Positions 10,200 through 20,600 of a stretch of 64,000 bases of DNA are shown here, piece after piece. The notes under the pieces are model-generated. The model searched no databases and had not been told where the DNA came from. It saw nothing but the letters and a program-made list of their open reading frames with translations. How positions within the stretch are numbered: the first letter of the stretch is position 1; each line of letters starts with the position of its first letter. This stretch comes from Clostridiales bacterium. Lineage in GTDB: Bacteria > Bacillota > Clostridia > Christensenellales > CAG-314. Both the position numbers and the translations under genes were made by a program. Where the stretch lies: positions 228,371 through 292,370 of the forward strand of contig JAFLVK010000001.1 in assembly GCA_022508345.1 (NCBI GenBank). The letters are read 5' to 3'.

Positions 10200-10811
10200 A
10201 TGCAGAGAATTGTTATTGGAATTGCAGGCGGCACGGCATCGGGCAAAACAACCGTTGCGGAAAAGCTGTACAAAGCGTTTAGCAATGACGCGGTAATACT
10301 GTCGCACGACTACTACTACAAGCAGCACGACGACTTAACCTTGGAAGAACGCACCAAGCTCAACTACGACCACCCCGATTCGCTGGACACGGCAATGCTT
10401 GTGGAGCACATACGCGAACTGAAGGCAGGCAACTCCATCATGCACCCCACGTACGACTTTGCCAATCACAGCCGCAATACGGAATTTAGAAAAACGGACA
10501 GTGCAAGGATAATAATAATCGAGGGCATACTTATCTTCACCGACAAGGAGCTGTGCGACCTGTGTGACATCAAGCTGTTTGTAGATGCCGACGCCGACGT
10601 ACGCTTTATTCGCCGCCTGACCCGTGACGTAAAGGAGCGTGGCAGAAACATGGATTCGGTAATCAATCAGTACCTGGGTACAGTCAAGCCGATGCACGAG
10701 CAATTTGTAGAGCCCTCCAAGGCAAAGGCCGACCTGATAATACCGCAGGGCGGGCACAACGATATTGCCATTTCAATGATAATTGACGGAATAAAAAAGA
10801 AGCTAATTTAA
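10200..10811 (+). CDS. udk: Uridine kinase
   Basis: 203 aa; GIAGGTASGKTTVAEKL P-loop, LSHDYYYKQHDDL, NYDHPDSLDT, EGILIFTDKELCDL. Confidence 0.92.
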   Translation: MQRIVIGIAGGTASGKTTVAEKLYKAFSNDAVILSHDYYYKQHDDLTLEERTKLNYDHPDSLDTAMLVEHIRELKAGNSIMHPTYDFANHSRNTEFRKTDSARIIIIEGILIFTDKELCDLCDIKLFVDADADVRFIRRLTRDVKERGRNMDSVINQYLGTVKPMHEQFVEPSKAKADLIIPQGGHNDIAISMIIDGIKKKLI

Positions 10812-10813
10812 CT

Positions 10814-11611
10814 ATGATAATAAACTTACAACAGGTGAGTAACGCTCGCGATATTGGAGGGATACGTACCAAATACGGTACAGTACAACAAAACAGGCTG
10901 CTCCGCTCGGGGCATCTTAGTATAGCCTCCGCCAACGACGTAGAGATGCTTACAAAGCGAAATCTTAGGCGCATAATAGACCTACGCACGCCTACCGAAA
11001 TAGCCAACCACCCCGACGTAACAATACCCAACGTAGATTACATAAACATCTCCATAATGAGTGCCACCACCTTTGGCATAAGCTACGAAACGCTAAACGG
11101 GGAAGAAATTGCCGTCAAACTTCAGGCGGGCATTGAGCGCATGATAAACCGCGGCGAAACGCCCATTGACCACATGCGCATACTGTACAAAACATTTGTC
11201 AACAATGCTTACAGCCACGCCGGGTACGGAAATTTCATCAAAACGCTGGCAAACACCCCCGTAGACGGCGCAACACTGTGGCACTGCACCGGTGGCAAGG
11301 ACAGATGCGGAACGTGCACTGCGCTCCTCTTGCACTGTCTTGGCGCAAGCAGGGAAGATATAATGCGCGACTATCTGCAAACCAACCAACAGGTGCTAAG
11401 CCACGCAGAAAGTATCCTTGCAAAGGTTCGTCCGCACGTGTCACCCGACAGATTGGAGCTGGTACAGTCCATGTTGCTTGTGGAGCAAAGCTACCTTGAA
11501 AGCTTTTGGAGTGAGATTGAGCGGCTTTACGGCAGCGTAGACGCCTTCATTGCAAACTGCGGAGTAACGCAAGAGGAAATAGACAAACTACGCAAAAACT
11601 ATCTTGAATAA
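10814..11611 (+). CDS. Tyrosine/dual-specificity protein phosphatase (Y_phosphatase3-like)
   Basis: 265 aa; NARDIGGIRTKYG, LRRIIDLRTPTEI, catalytic HCTGGKDRCGT (CX5R). Confidence 0.88.
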   Translation: MIINLQQVSNARDIGGIRTKYGTVQQNRLLRSGHLSIASANDVEMLTKRNLRRIIDLRTPTEIANHPDVTIPNVDYINISIMSATTFGISYETLNGEEIAVKLQAGIERMINRGETPIDHMRILYKTFVNNAYSHAGYGNFIKTLANTPVDGATLWHCTGGKDRCGTCTALLLHCLGASREDIMRDYLQTNQQVLSHAESILAKVRPHVSPDRLELVQSMLLVEQSYLESFWSEIERLYGSVDAFIANCGVTQEEIDKLRKNYLE

Positions 11612-11615
11612 CATA

Positions 11616-11648
11616 AAAGGGCTTTGAGTTTTCAAAGCCCTTTTTTTG
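11616..11648. terminator. Intrinsic terminator
   Basis: aaagggctttgagttttcaaagccctttttttg. Confidence 0.8.
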
Positions 11649-11662
11649 TGAGTAGTCAATAA

Positions 11663-12661
11663 TTATTTTGCAAGGCTAACTGCAACTGCGCAAGCGACGG
11701 TAGCGCCAACCATGGGGTTGTTACCCATACCGATAAGTCCCATCATCTCAACGTGAGCGGGAACGGAGCTGCTGCCTGCAAATTGTGCATCACTGTGCAT
11801 ACGACCAAGTGTATCCGTCATGCCGTAGGAAGCAGGACCTGCTGCGACGTTGTCGGGGTGAAGCGTACGGCCTGTGCCGCCACCGCTTGCAACGGAGAAG
11901 TACTTTTTGCCGTTTTCCTGACACCATTTCTTGTACGTTCCTGCAACGGGATGTTGGAAACGAGTGGGGTTGGTGGAGTTACCTGTGATAGAAACGTCAA
12001 CCTTTTCAAAACGCATGATTGCAACGCCCTCATTTACGTCGTCAGCGCCGTAGCAACGAACCTTGCTACGTTCTCCGTCGGAGAATGCAACTTCGCGTAC
12101 AATGGAAAGCTCGCCTGTGTAGTAATCGTACTTGGTTTGAACATATGTGAAACCGTTGATACGAGAAATGATATAAGCTGCGTCTTTGCCAAGACCGTTC
12201 AATATAACGCGGAGAGGCTTTTTGCGTGCCTTGTTAGCGTTGCGTGCAATACCGATAGCGCCCTCTGCTGCTGCGAAGGATTCGTGTCCTGCAAGGAAAG
12301 CAAAGCAGTCTGTTTCTTCACGGAGGAGCATTGCGCCAAGGTTACCGTGTCCAAGACCAACCTTACGTTGATCGGCAACACTGCCAGGGATACAGAACGC
12401 TTGAAGTCCAAGACCGATGCACTCTGCTACTTCTGCTGCACTCTTTACCTTTTTCTTGAATGCGATTGCGCAACCCAATGTGTAAGCCCACACTGCATTT
12501 TCAAATGCGATAGGTTGAACGCCCTTTACGATTTCTTCCACGTTTACGCCGTGAGAAAGGCAAAGCTCTCTTGCTTCTTCAAGAGACTTAAGTCCGTATT
12601 GTTTAAGTTCGGAGTTGATTTTGTCTATTCTTCTTTCATAACCTTCAAATCTGATAGCCAT
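11663..12661 (-). CDS. GGGtGRT-family protein
   Basis: 332 aa with signature ASGGGTGRTLHPDNVAAGPASYGMTDTLGRMHSDAQF. Confidence 0.85.
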   Translation of the reverse strand: MAIRFEGYERRIDKINSELKQYGLKSLEEARELCLSHGVNVEEIVKGVQPIAFENAVWAYTLGCAIAFKKKVKSAAEVAECIGLGLQAFCIPGSVADQRKVGLGHGNLGAMLLREETDCFAFLAGHESFAAAEGAIGIARNANKARKKPLRVILNGLGKDAAYIISRINGFTYVQTKYDYYTGELSIVREVAFSDGERSKVRCYGADDVNEGVAIMRFEKVDVSITGNSTNPTRFQHPVAGTYKKWCQENGKKYFSVASGGGTGRTLHPDNVAAGPASYGMTDTLGRMHSDAQFAGSSSVPAHVEMMGLIGMGNNPMVGATVACAVAVSLAK

Positions 12662-12675
12662 TGTCTCGTCCTCCC

Positions 12676-13386
12676 TTATTCATTACGCGGAATGATGTAT
12701 TTAGCGGCGTTTTCAAAACGACCGTAGTGTTTCTTAGCCTTTTCAAGTGCTTCGTTTGCGGATACTCCCTCTGTAACAAGCTTCATGAGTACGCCAAGGT
12801 TTACATATTCGTAACCGATGATTTCGCCCTTTTTGTCAAGAGCAAGGCGAGTAACATAACCCTCTGCCATTTCCAGGTAGCGGGGACCCTTCTTCATTGT
12901 TGAGTACATTGTACCAACCTGAGAACGAAGTCCTTTACCAAGGTCTTCAAGTCCTGCACCAACGGGAAGTCCGTCGTCGGAGAAAGCCGACTGAGTACGT
13001 CCGTAGACGATTTGCAGGAAAAGCTCGCGCATAGCTACGTTGATAGCATCGCAAACAAGGTCGGTGTTCAATGCTTCAAGCAGTGTCTTGCCGGGCAAAA
13101 TTTCCGCAGCCATTGCAGCTGAGTGAGTCATACCGGAGCAGCCGATAGTTTCCACCAGGGCCTCCTGAATGATACCTTCCTTAACATTCAAGGTAAGCTT
13201 GCAAGTGCCTTGTTGAGGCGCGCAGCAACCGCAACCGTGGGTAAGACCGCTAATTTCGTTGATTTGCTTGACGGCAACCCATTTACCCTCTTCAGGGATA
13301 GGAGCGGGACCGTGATTGCAACCCTTAGCAACGCATTGCATCACTTCTACTTCGTGTGAATATTGCATAGATTGAGTGTCCTCCAT
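12676..13386 (-). CDS. NifU-like iron-sulfur cluster scaffold-type protein, partner of GGGtGRT
   Basis: 236 aa; GLTHGCGCCAPQQGTCKL, VETIGCSGMTHSAAMAAEIL; adjacent to GGGtGRT gene. Confidence 0.78.
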   Translation of the reverse strand: MEDTQSMQYSHEVEVMQCVAKGCNHGPAPIPEEGKWVAVKQINEISGLTHGCGCCAPQQGTCKLTLNVKEGIIQEALVETIGCSGMTHSAAMAAEILPGKTLLEALNTDLVCDAINVAMRELFLQIVYGRTQSAFSDDGLPVGAGLEDLGKGLRSQVGTMYSTMKKGPRYLEMAEGYVTRLALDKKGEIIGYEYVNLGVLMKLVTEGVSANEALEKAKKHYGRFENAAKYIIPRNE

Positions 13387-13493
13387 AAAAATTTTTATTG
13401 TAAGTTAAGTATATCACAAACAACTGTTAAAGGCAATGTTTTGCAACAAAAAAGCGCAGCTACTACTAGCTACGCTTTAATTTAAATTATATG

Positions 13494-15134
13494 TTATTCC
13501 TGCGTTTCGTCGCCGTCGGAGCTACCATCAGCAGCTTCGTTAGATTTAGCATTGTAACGTGCGTCTTGCGCTTCTGCTTGCTTGGGTTTGATGCAAAGCA
13601 GCACTACGATACCTACTGCGGAAAGACCTGCTACTACGTAAAGCACAATCTTCCAAATCTCGGTAGCGCTGGGAGCACCCGGTTCAACCACTTCCGCGTA
13701 AACCTTGAGCAACAATTTTGGCTTGTACTCTTCCAAGCTGTCCGCTTTTTCGTCAACACCAAAGTAACCGAAATCGTCTACAACGGAGTAAACAATCTTG
13801 TAAACGTAGTCACCTGTGATGTCTTCCTCACGCGGAGTAATAACGCCACTTGTGGAAATGTACTTCTCGTAGCCTTCTGTAACTTCACCGGTAGTGCTGG
13901 CATATATTAGCAACCAACCGTCTTTGTCAGCGCCTTCAACATCTGTGCCAACCTTTTTGAATACCTCGTAGGTAACGTGTGTGGACGAACCTGCCTCTTC
14001 AATGGTTAAAGCCGTTGAAATGCTGTAAGTTGTGCCTACGGTCAAGCCATCTTTTTGCTTTTCTTCCATTGTGGTGGACAGCTTTACTTGTGGGTGAGTT
14101 GTGTCCTTTGCATAGCAACGAAGGGTGTAGTCCATGCCGAGAAGTTCACTTTCTTTCTTATCGCCCTTGTCGATTGCATCCTGTACGTTTTGGTAGGTTG
14201 TTACAAGGATGTCTTCATCCCAATCGAATACGTGATCTTTTTCGGACAACTTGATACCGTCAGCAACTGCGAAACGGAAATTCCACCAACCCTTGGTTGT
14301 AACGCTGAAATTGCTTGTTACAAGACAACGCTCCCACTTGTCCATGGTTTGTCTGGAGTCGGAACTGTTGTACAAAACATAGATAAGGTCGTTTGCATAC
14401 ACATCGGGGATAGTTACTTCGTCGCTTCCAGCTGCATCGTTTCCGTCCTGATTGTCGTTAGATACAACCTTTTTCCAAACTGCCTTTACGGTAACTTCCG
14501 TTGCGGGCATGTTGAACTTGAAGCCTGCTGCAAAGATGTATTCTTGAAATTCACGTGCACGACCGTCAAAACTAACTTCCCAGCCTGCAAACGTGTAGCC
14601 CTTCAAAGTGAGAGAATCAGCAAGGGTTACATGCTCGGTTGCTTGATATTTCTTGTCTTCGGGAACCTTGGGTATTACAACTGCGTCTTCGTCCTCTTCA
14701 GCGCCACTAGCTTCCACGCCCTCGGGCAGGTTGAGTTCATAGTGAACATTGTAGGTTACAACGTCGTCGCCCAATTCCTCGTCATCTTTAGGCTTTACAA
14801 TATTTTCGTCTTTCAACTCAATGTAGTTGATACCGTCGAACATTTTGTGAAGAATGTCGGAATCCTTGAACCATACTACGTTTTTCTCGTTTTCACCTTC
14901 GCCAACCTTTACAATGCCATCAAACATAAAGGTTTTGCTCATTTCGATGTCAAATGGACGATTGTTGTAAACGTAGTCCAGGAACACTTTATCATCAAAC
15001 CTGACTGTACGTCCGGTGGATGCTTCACCGCTTCCCGTATCGCCACTTTCTGTGTTAGCAAAAGCAACAGCTGTTACAGAAAACATGCTGAATACTAGCA
15101 CCAACGCAATTAACAAACTTAAAAATCTTTTCAT
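13494..15134 (-). CDS. Secreted/cell-surface protein with InlB-type (GW-like) repeat and C-terminal TM anchor
   Basis: 546 aa; N-terminal signal peptide MKRFLSLLIALVLVFSMFSVTAVAFA; LTLKGYTFAGWEVSFDGR...TEVTVKAVWKK; C-terminal IVLYVVAGLSAVGIVVLLCIK. Confidence 0.75.
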   Translation of the reverse strand: MKRFLSLLIALVLVFSMFSVTAVAFANTESGDTGSGEASTGRTVRFDDKVFLDYVYNNRPFDIEMSKTFMFDGIVKVGEGENEKNVVWFKDSDILHKMFDGINYIELKDENIVKPKDDEELGDDVVTYNVHYELNLPEGVEASGAEEDEDAVVIPKVPEDKKYQATEHVTLADSLTLKGYTFAGWEVSFDGRAREFQEYIFAAGFKFNMPATEVTVKAVWKKVVSNDNQDGNDAAGSDEVTIPDVYANDLIYVLYNSSDSRQTMDKWERCLVTSNFSVTTKGWWNFRFAVADGIKLSEKDHVFDWDEDILVTTYQNVQDAIDKGDKKESELLGMDYTLRCYAKDTTHPQVKLSTTMEEKQKDGLTVGTTYSISTALTIEEAGSSTHVTYEVFKKVGTDVEGADKDGWLLIYASTTGEVTEGYEKYISTSGVITPREEDITGDYVYKIVYSVVDDFGYFGVDEKADSLEEYKPKLLLKVYAEVVEPGAPSATEIWKIVLYVVAGLSAVGIVVLLCIKPKQAEAQDARYNAKSNEAADGSSDGDETQE

Positions 15135-15392
15135 TCAATCCTCCAAAGGTCGCAGTAGCTGTAGCAGCTACTTCCCTCTTAGTGACTTTTGTGCGCGGCA
15201 AAAAATGCGTCTTTCACCGCATATGGGAATATTTTACATTTATTTCAAGATATTGTCAACGGTTTACAAATATAAAGTAAAAAATACCCCTTGCACTGTC
15301 AAAAATTTTACACCGTGCATAGTGTAAAACATAGGGCAAAAATACGCCCTTTGCTACAATATACCAACCTAAGAGAAATACGGAGTTACTTT

Positions 15393-15908
15393 GTGAAAAA
15401 TTTACTGACAATAGCCGTAACCGCGGTGATTGTGTCGTTGGACAGCTTTGTTGCGGGGTTTTCGCTGTCGCTAAACAAAAAAGCCAACCTGATGTTACCA
15501 TCAGCGGTGGCTCTTATTACACTTGTACTGTGCCTTGCTACTACGCTTATCGGGCAGCTGTTGCAAGGATATCTGGGCAAAGTCGTCGATTACTTCGGCG
15601 CAGGACTATTGGCGCTGCTTGCGCTAATCAGCCTTACCAAAGGGGACGATGACGAAAAGGCAAACCTCAGCACCGTTACCATGTCCGAAAGCCTAACTAT
15701 AGGCGTTGCGGTGGGAATGGACGCAGCAGTTGCCAACCTTTCATTGGCGTTGCTCGGCGTGGGGCTGCTTGCCCCCATTGTTTTTGCCATAACGCACTTC
15801 TTCACCGTGCTGCTCGGACAATTGCTAGCCCGCAAGGTCAAGCTTGAACACACAAACATATTCTCCGCGGTGATACTGATGGCGCTTGCAATTTCCAAGA
15901 TGATATAA
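15393..15908 (+). CDS. MntP-like manganese efflux/sporulation-type membrane protein
   Basis: GTG start at 15393 (track start 15291 is unlikely); VKNLLTIAVTAVIVSLDSFVAGFSLSLNKKAN...GVAVGMDAAVANLSLALLG, two related halves. Confidence 0.65.
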   Translation: MKNLLTIAVTAVIVSLDSFVAGFSLSLNKKANLMLPSAVALITLVLCLATTLIGQLLQGYLGKVVDYFGAGLLALLALISLTKGDDDEKANLSTVTMSESLTIGVAVGMDAAVANLSLALLGVGLLAPIVFAITHFFTVLLGQLLARKVKLEHTNIFSAVILMALAISKMI

Positions 15909-16000
15909 GTTACAGTTCCTCAGTCTTACAAAACTGTTGTGCATACCGCAACCATAGGAGCGAGGGTGTTTGGATTGAGCACATCTCGAAGATCTAGGGC

Positions 16001-16777
16001 TCAATCAAAATACCCGAGTGGAACTCCGTCCTCTTCGCCGTCCTCACTGTCGCTGAAGTTTTCCACGTATTTACTGATGTCAAAGCGTTTCCACGGCTCC
16101 GTCTCAGGCGGATATGCCACAAACACCATGCGCTCGCGGCTTACGGGGTGATTGAATTCCAGCCTGTACGCCCACAGCGCCAGGTTTGCACCCTTAGCAA
16201 GCGCGTCGCCACCGTAGCGCACGTCGCCGAATACAGGGCACCCGATTGCGGAAAACTGTACGCGTATCTGATGGCTGCGGCCTGTGCCCAGCTGCACCTT
16301 TACAAGGCTCATTGTGTCCTGACATTTTTCCAGCACCTCGTAGCTTAGCTCGGCGCGTTTTGCATTGTGGTCGCCAACGGTTGCCACGTACACGTTGTTG
16401 GTCAGGGCGTTCTTTTTAAGGTAGTTGACCAGCGTTCCCTTTTTCTCTTTGGGGCAACCCAGCACCGTTGTAAGATACTGTTTGGTCATGTCGCCGTCCA
16501 CTATCTGCTTGCTTAGGCGTTCGGCAGCTTTGCTGTTTTTGGCAAATACCATCACGCCGCCTGTAGGACGGTCCAGCCTGTGAACAAGCCCAAGGTAGAC
16601 ATTGCCGGGCTTGGCGTACTTGTCCTTTATGTATTGCTTGAGTAACGACAGCAAATCAAGGTCGCCGCTACTGTCCGCCTGCGATGGGATATTTTGCGGC
16701 TTTACCACCACCAGCACGCTGTTGTCCTCATGAAGAATGTGGACGTCGTCCATTGTAAATGTTCTACTCATTGTCAT
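16001..16777 (-). CDS. RluA-family pseudouridine synthase
   Basis: 258 aa; GLVHRLDRPTGGVMVFAKNSKAA and LGTGRSHQIRVQFSAIGCPVFGDVRYG. Confidence 0.9.
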   Translation of the reverse strand: MTMSRTFTMDDVHILHEDNSVLVVVKPQNIPSQADSSGDLDLLSLLKQYIKDKYAKPGNVYLGLVHRLDRPTGGVMVFAKNSKAAERLSKQIVDGDMTKQYLTTVLGCPKEKKGTLVNYLKKNALTNNVYVATVGDHNAKRAELSYEVLEKCQDTMSLVKVQLGTGRSHQIRVQFSAIGCPVFGDVRYGGDALAKGANLALWAYRLEFNHPVSRERMVFVAYPPETEPWKRFDISKYVENFSDSEDGEEDGVPLGYFD

Positions 16778-17657
16778 TTGCTCCTTTGCTCACTTGTACA
16801 CCTTTACTTACAAAAAGTCCGCTGGCGCCACAGGGCAACACTACGCCCTCATCTGTTGGCAAGCACACTTCGTAAGCGGTAACTTCGCCCTGTTTGGGAA
16901 TGGTAAGCTTCAACAAATTGGATAGCACTGCAGGCTGCAAGCCCGTTGTGTACGAATTTAACAGCACAAATAAGGGATTGTCGGACAGCACCTCTCCACA
17001 CAGCTTCAAAAAGTCGTAAATGTCTCGCTCAATCTTCCATTCCTCACCGCTTGCGCCACGTCCGAAGCTGGGCGGGTCAAGGATAATTGCGTCGTAACGG
17101 TTACCTCTGCGAATTTCGCGTTTGACAAACTTTCGGCAGTCATCCACTATGTAACGCACAGGTTTTGCACTTAAACCGCTTAACTCTACGTTAACCTTGC
17201 ACGTTTCCACCATGTTTTTGGCTGCGTCAACGTGGCAAACGCTTGCGCCTGCCGAAAGACACGCTACAGTGGCACCGCCCGTGTAAGCGAATAGGTTGAG
17301 CACGTTTATCGGCCTGCCTGCGTTTTCAATCAAATCAATCATGGTTGCCCAGTTGGCTGCTTGCTCGGGGAACAGCCCCGTGTGCTTGAAGTTCATGGGG
17401 CGGACGTTAAACTTGAGGTTGCGCCAGCCGACAATCCAGCTGTCGGGCACCTTGCGGTTGAACTCCCAGTGTCCGCCGCCGCTACTGGAACGGATATACC
17501 GTGCAGCAGGTACTACTTGCGTGTGCAAGGGTTTAGCCGCATGCCAAATGACCTGCGGATCGGGACGTAGCAGTACAATGTCGCCCCACCGCTCAAGCTT
17601 TTCGCCGTCGCCTGTGGCAATAATTTGGTAATCTTTCCATTCGTTATTTATTTTCAT
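16764..17657 (-). CDS. Class I SAM-dependent RNA methyltransferase (RlmI/RlmK-like C-terminal domain)
   Basis: 297 aa; VLNLFAYTGGATVACLSAGA, DAIILDPPSFGRG. Confidence 0.85.
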   Translation of the reverse strand: MKINNEWKDYQIIATGDGEKLERWGDIVLLRPDPQVIWHAAKPLHTQVVPAARYIRSSSGGGHWEFNRKVPDSWIVGWRNLKFNVRPMNFKHTGLFPEQAANWATMIDLIENAGRPINVLNLFAYTGGATVACLSAGASVCHVDAAKNMVETCKVNVELSGLSAKPVRYIVDDCRKFVKREIRRGNRYDAIILDPPSFGRGASGEEWKIERDIYDFLKLCGEVLSDNPLFVLLNSYTTGLQPAVLSNLLKLTIPKQGEVTAYEVCLPTDEGVVLPCGASGLFVSKGVQVSKGANDNE

Positions 17658-17660
17658 ATT

Positions 17661-20600
17661 TTATTTCGACTTTGTTAGCTTGAGATACAGCTTTTCGCCG
17701 TTGATGTCGCAAGATTTTAACCAGCTGTCGCTAACTTGAATTGCTTTGCTTGAGTCGTCTGCCTTGAGCTTCAGTTCGGGGCCGATTGAGGTTGCTTCAA
17801 CGCTGTCGGCAAGACATCCGTCGGCAATTTCCTCAGCATTGTTTTGCAGCACGTTACCCAGGCTGGAATTTGCCGAGTATCCGACAATGATGTGGTCAGT
17901 TACGACAAAATCGCACTCCTTGCGCATGGTTTGGATACGGGAAACAATTTCGCGCACCGTTCCTTCTTCCTTTAGCGCTTTGTTGAGCTTAGTGTACAGC
18001 GCAACTGTGTCGCCACGGTCGGACACTACGGAATAGCCCTCCTTGTCCTTTGTTGAGATGAGCAGGTCGGAATCTGTTACTTCTACCTTGTCGCCGTCGA
18101 TGTCGAACACGTGCTTGCCGCCATTCTTGACGTTAGCTACAACCATGCTTGCCTTTTCACCCAAGGTGGACAACGTCTCACGGATTTTACCCAGTATCTT
18201 GCCGTACTTGGGTCCAAGCGTTTTAAGCTGCGGTTTGATTTCGTAATCGGCAAACTTATCTGTGGACTTAACCCTGACAAGCTTTTTGACATTTAGCTCG
18301 TTTTGAATGATGTCTTTCATTTCGTCGTCAAGGCGCATGCTTGTAGATACGTACATCTTAGCAAGCGGTTGACGGTTTTTAACATTTGCTGCGTTGCGCG
18401 CGCTACGTCCCAGTACTACAAGGTCAAGCACCTTTTCCATGGTTTTGTTGAGCTTTACGTTGATGTACTTTTTGTCCGCAACGGGGAAGTCGGCAAGATG
18501 TACCGACCTGGGCGCGTTGTCGAAGCAGTTAGCAGTGATATTTTGGTAAATGCTTTCGGAAATAAACGGCACGAAGGGCGCGGACACCTTGACAAGCGTA
18601 TCAAGCACTGTGTACAGCGTCATGTAGGCAGCTTCTTTGTCCGCTGTCCACTCACTGCCCCAGTAACGCTCACGGCAACGGCGAACATACCAGTTGGAAA
18701 GCATATCGGTAAACTTTTCGATAGCACGTGCCGATTCGGTAATTTCGTAGCTGCTTAGTCCCTTGTCCACCGTTTGTACAAGCTGGTTAACCTCGGACAG
18801 TATCCACTTGTCCATAAGCGTAAGCTTGCAATCGGCAAGATTGTATTTGCTGGGGTCGAAGTTGTCAATATCTGCGTACAGCACGTAAAATGCGTAGGTG
18901 TTCCACAGCGTACCCAGGAACTTGCGTTGCATTTCCGACACGGCTTCGTCGTAGTAACGGCTGGGAAGCCAAGGCGCACTAGACGTGTAGAAATACCAAC
19001 GCACCGCATCTGCGCCCTGCTTGTTGAAGCTGTCCCACGGGTCTACCACGTTGCCCTTGTGCTTGGACATCTTTACGCCGTGCTCGTCGCCAACAAGCCC
19101 CAGTACGATACAGTTTTTGAAGGGCGCCTTGTTAAACAGCAGCGTAGATACACCAATTAGCGTGTAGAACCAGCCACGCGTTTGATCCACTGCTTCGCTG
19201 ATGAAGTCGGCAGGGAAGTTGCGCTCGAACAGCTCTTTGTTTTCAAACGGGTAATGGAATTGCGCATAGGGCATGCTTCCGCTGTCGAACCAGCAGTCGA
19301 TAACCTCCGGCGTGCGGACATATTCGCCACCGCATTCGCAGCTCCACTTGCAGTCGTCTATGAACGGGCGGTGCAGTTCGATGTCTTCGCTGCAGCCACA
19401 TTTTTCAGCAAGCTCCTTGCGGCTGCCAATTACGTGAATTTTGCCGCACTTGTTGCATATCCAGATAGGCAGGGGTGTGCCCCAATATCTGTCGCGGGAA
19501 ATGCCCCAGTCGATGACGTTTTCCAGGAAGTTCCCCATACGTCCGCTGCCGATTGTGGGCGGTATCCAGTTGATTGTGGAGTTAACCTTTAGTAGCTGCT
19601 CCTTGATATCCGTCATCTTGATAAACCAAGACTTGCGCGCATAGTAAATTAGCGGAGTGTCACAACGCCAGCAATGCGGATAGCTGTGCTCGAACATCAG
19701 TTCGGAGTGCAACAGTCCACGGTTTTTGAGGTCGGCTAGTATTGCCTTGTCGGCATGCTTGCAGAAAACGCCTGTGAGATCACCGCAATTTTCCACGAAC
19801 TTGCCGTCTTCGCCTACAAGCTGAACAAGGGGCAGGTTGTAACGTCTGCCTACGTTGGCATCGTCCTCACCGAATGCGGGTGCAATGTGTACAATGCCTG
19901 TACCGTCGGTAAGCGTAACGTAGCTGTCGTTGGTAACGTAGTAGCAATCTTCTCCCGCTACGTTTGCAAACGTAAACAACGGCTTGTAATGTACGCGTTC
20001 GTATTCGCTACCCTTTTTGCAATCTATTACCCTGTAGGTTCCCTCTTCAAAGTGCTTTGACACCAGGTCCTTTGCCAGGATATAGCGTGAGCCGTCCTGT
20101 TCCACCGTTACGTAGTCGTATTCGGCATTCATACACAGCGCCACGTTGCTGGGCAATGTCCAAGGGGTTGTAGTCCAAGCAAGGAAGTAGGTGTTGGGCT
20201 GGTCAACCAATTCGAAACGGGCAACTGCGCTCTTCTCCTTTACGTCCTTGTAGCCCTGTGCCACCTCGTGGGAGGACAGCGCCGTACCGCAACGGGGACA
20301 ATAGGGAACAATCTTGAAGCCCTTGTACAAAAGACCCTTGTCGTAAATGGTTTTTAACGCCCACCATTCCGACTCGATGTAATTGTTGTCGTAGGTAACG
20401 TAGGGGTGCTCCATATCCGCCCAGTACGCAACGCGGTCACTGAGCGCTTCCCACTCACCCTTGTACTTCCACACCGATTCCTTGCACTTTTGTACAAATG
20501 GCTCAATGCCGTATTCCTCTATCTGCTTTTTGCCGTCGATACCAAGTAGCTTTTCCACTTCCAATTCAACGGGCAAGCCGTGAGTGTCCCAACCTGCCTT

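Noticed and set aside
11753-12727. Plus-strand 324-aa ORF
   Set aside because: Antisense to the GGGtGRT gene; improbable Cys-rich composition.
14055-15098. Plus-strand 347-aa ORF
   Set aside because: Antisense shadow of the InlB-repeat surface protein; Cys/Phe/Val-rich composition typical of spurious antisense frames.
15291-15392. N-terminal extension of the MntP-like ORF
   Set aside because: Hydrophobic protein clearly begins at the GTG at 15393; upstream residues are charged, non-TM and lack an RBS.
15955-16010. Inverted repeat tttggattgagc...gctcaatcaaa
   Set aside because: Overlaps the RluA-family gene stop and lacks a clear U-run; insufficient to call a terminator or element.
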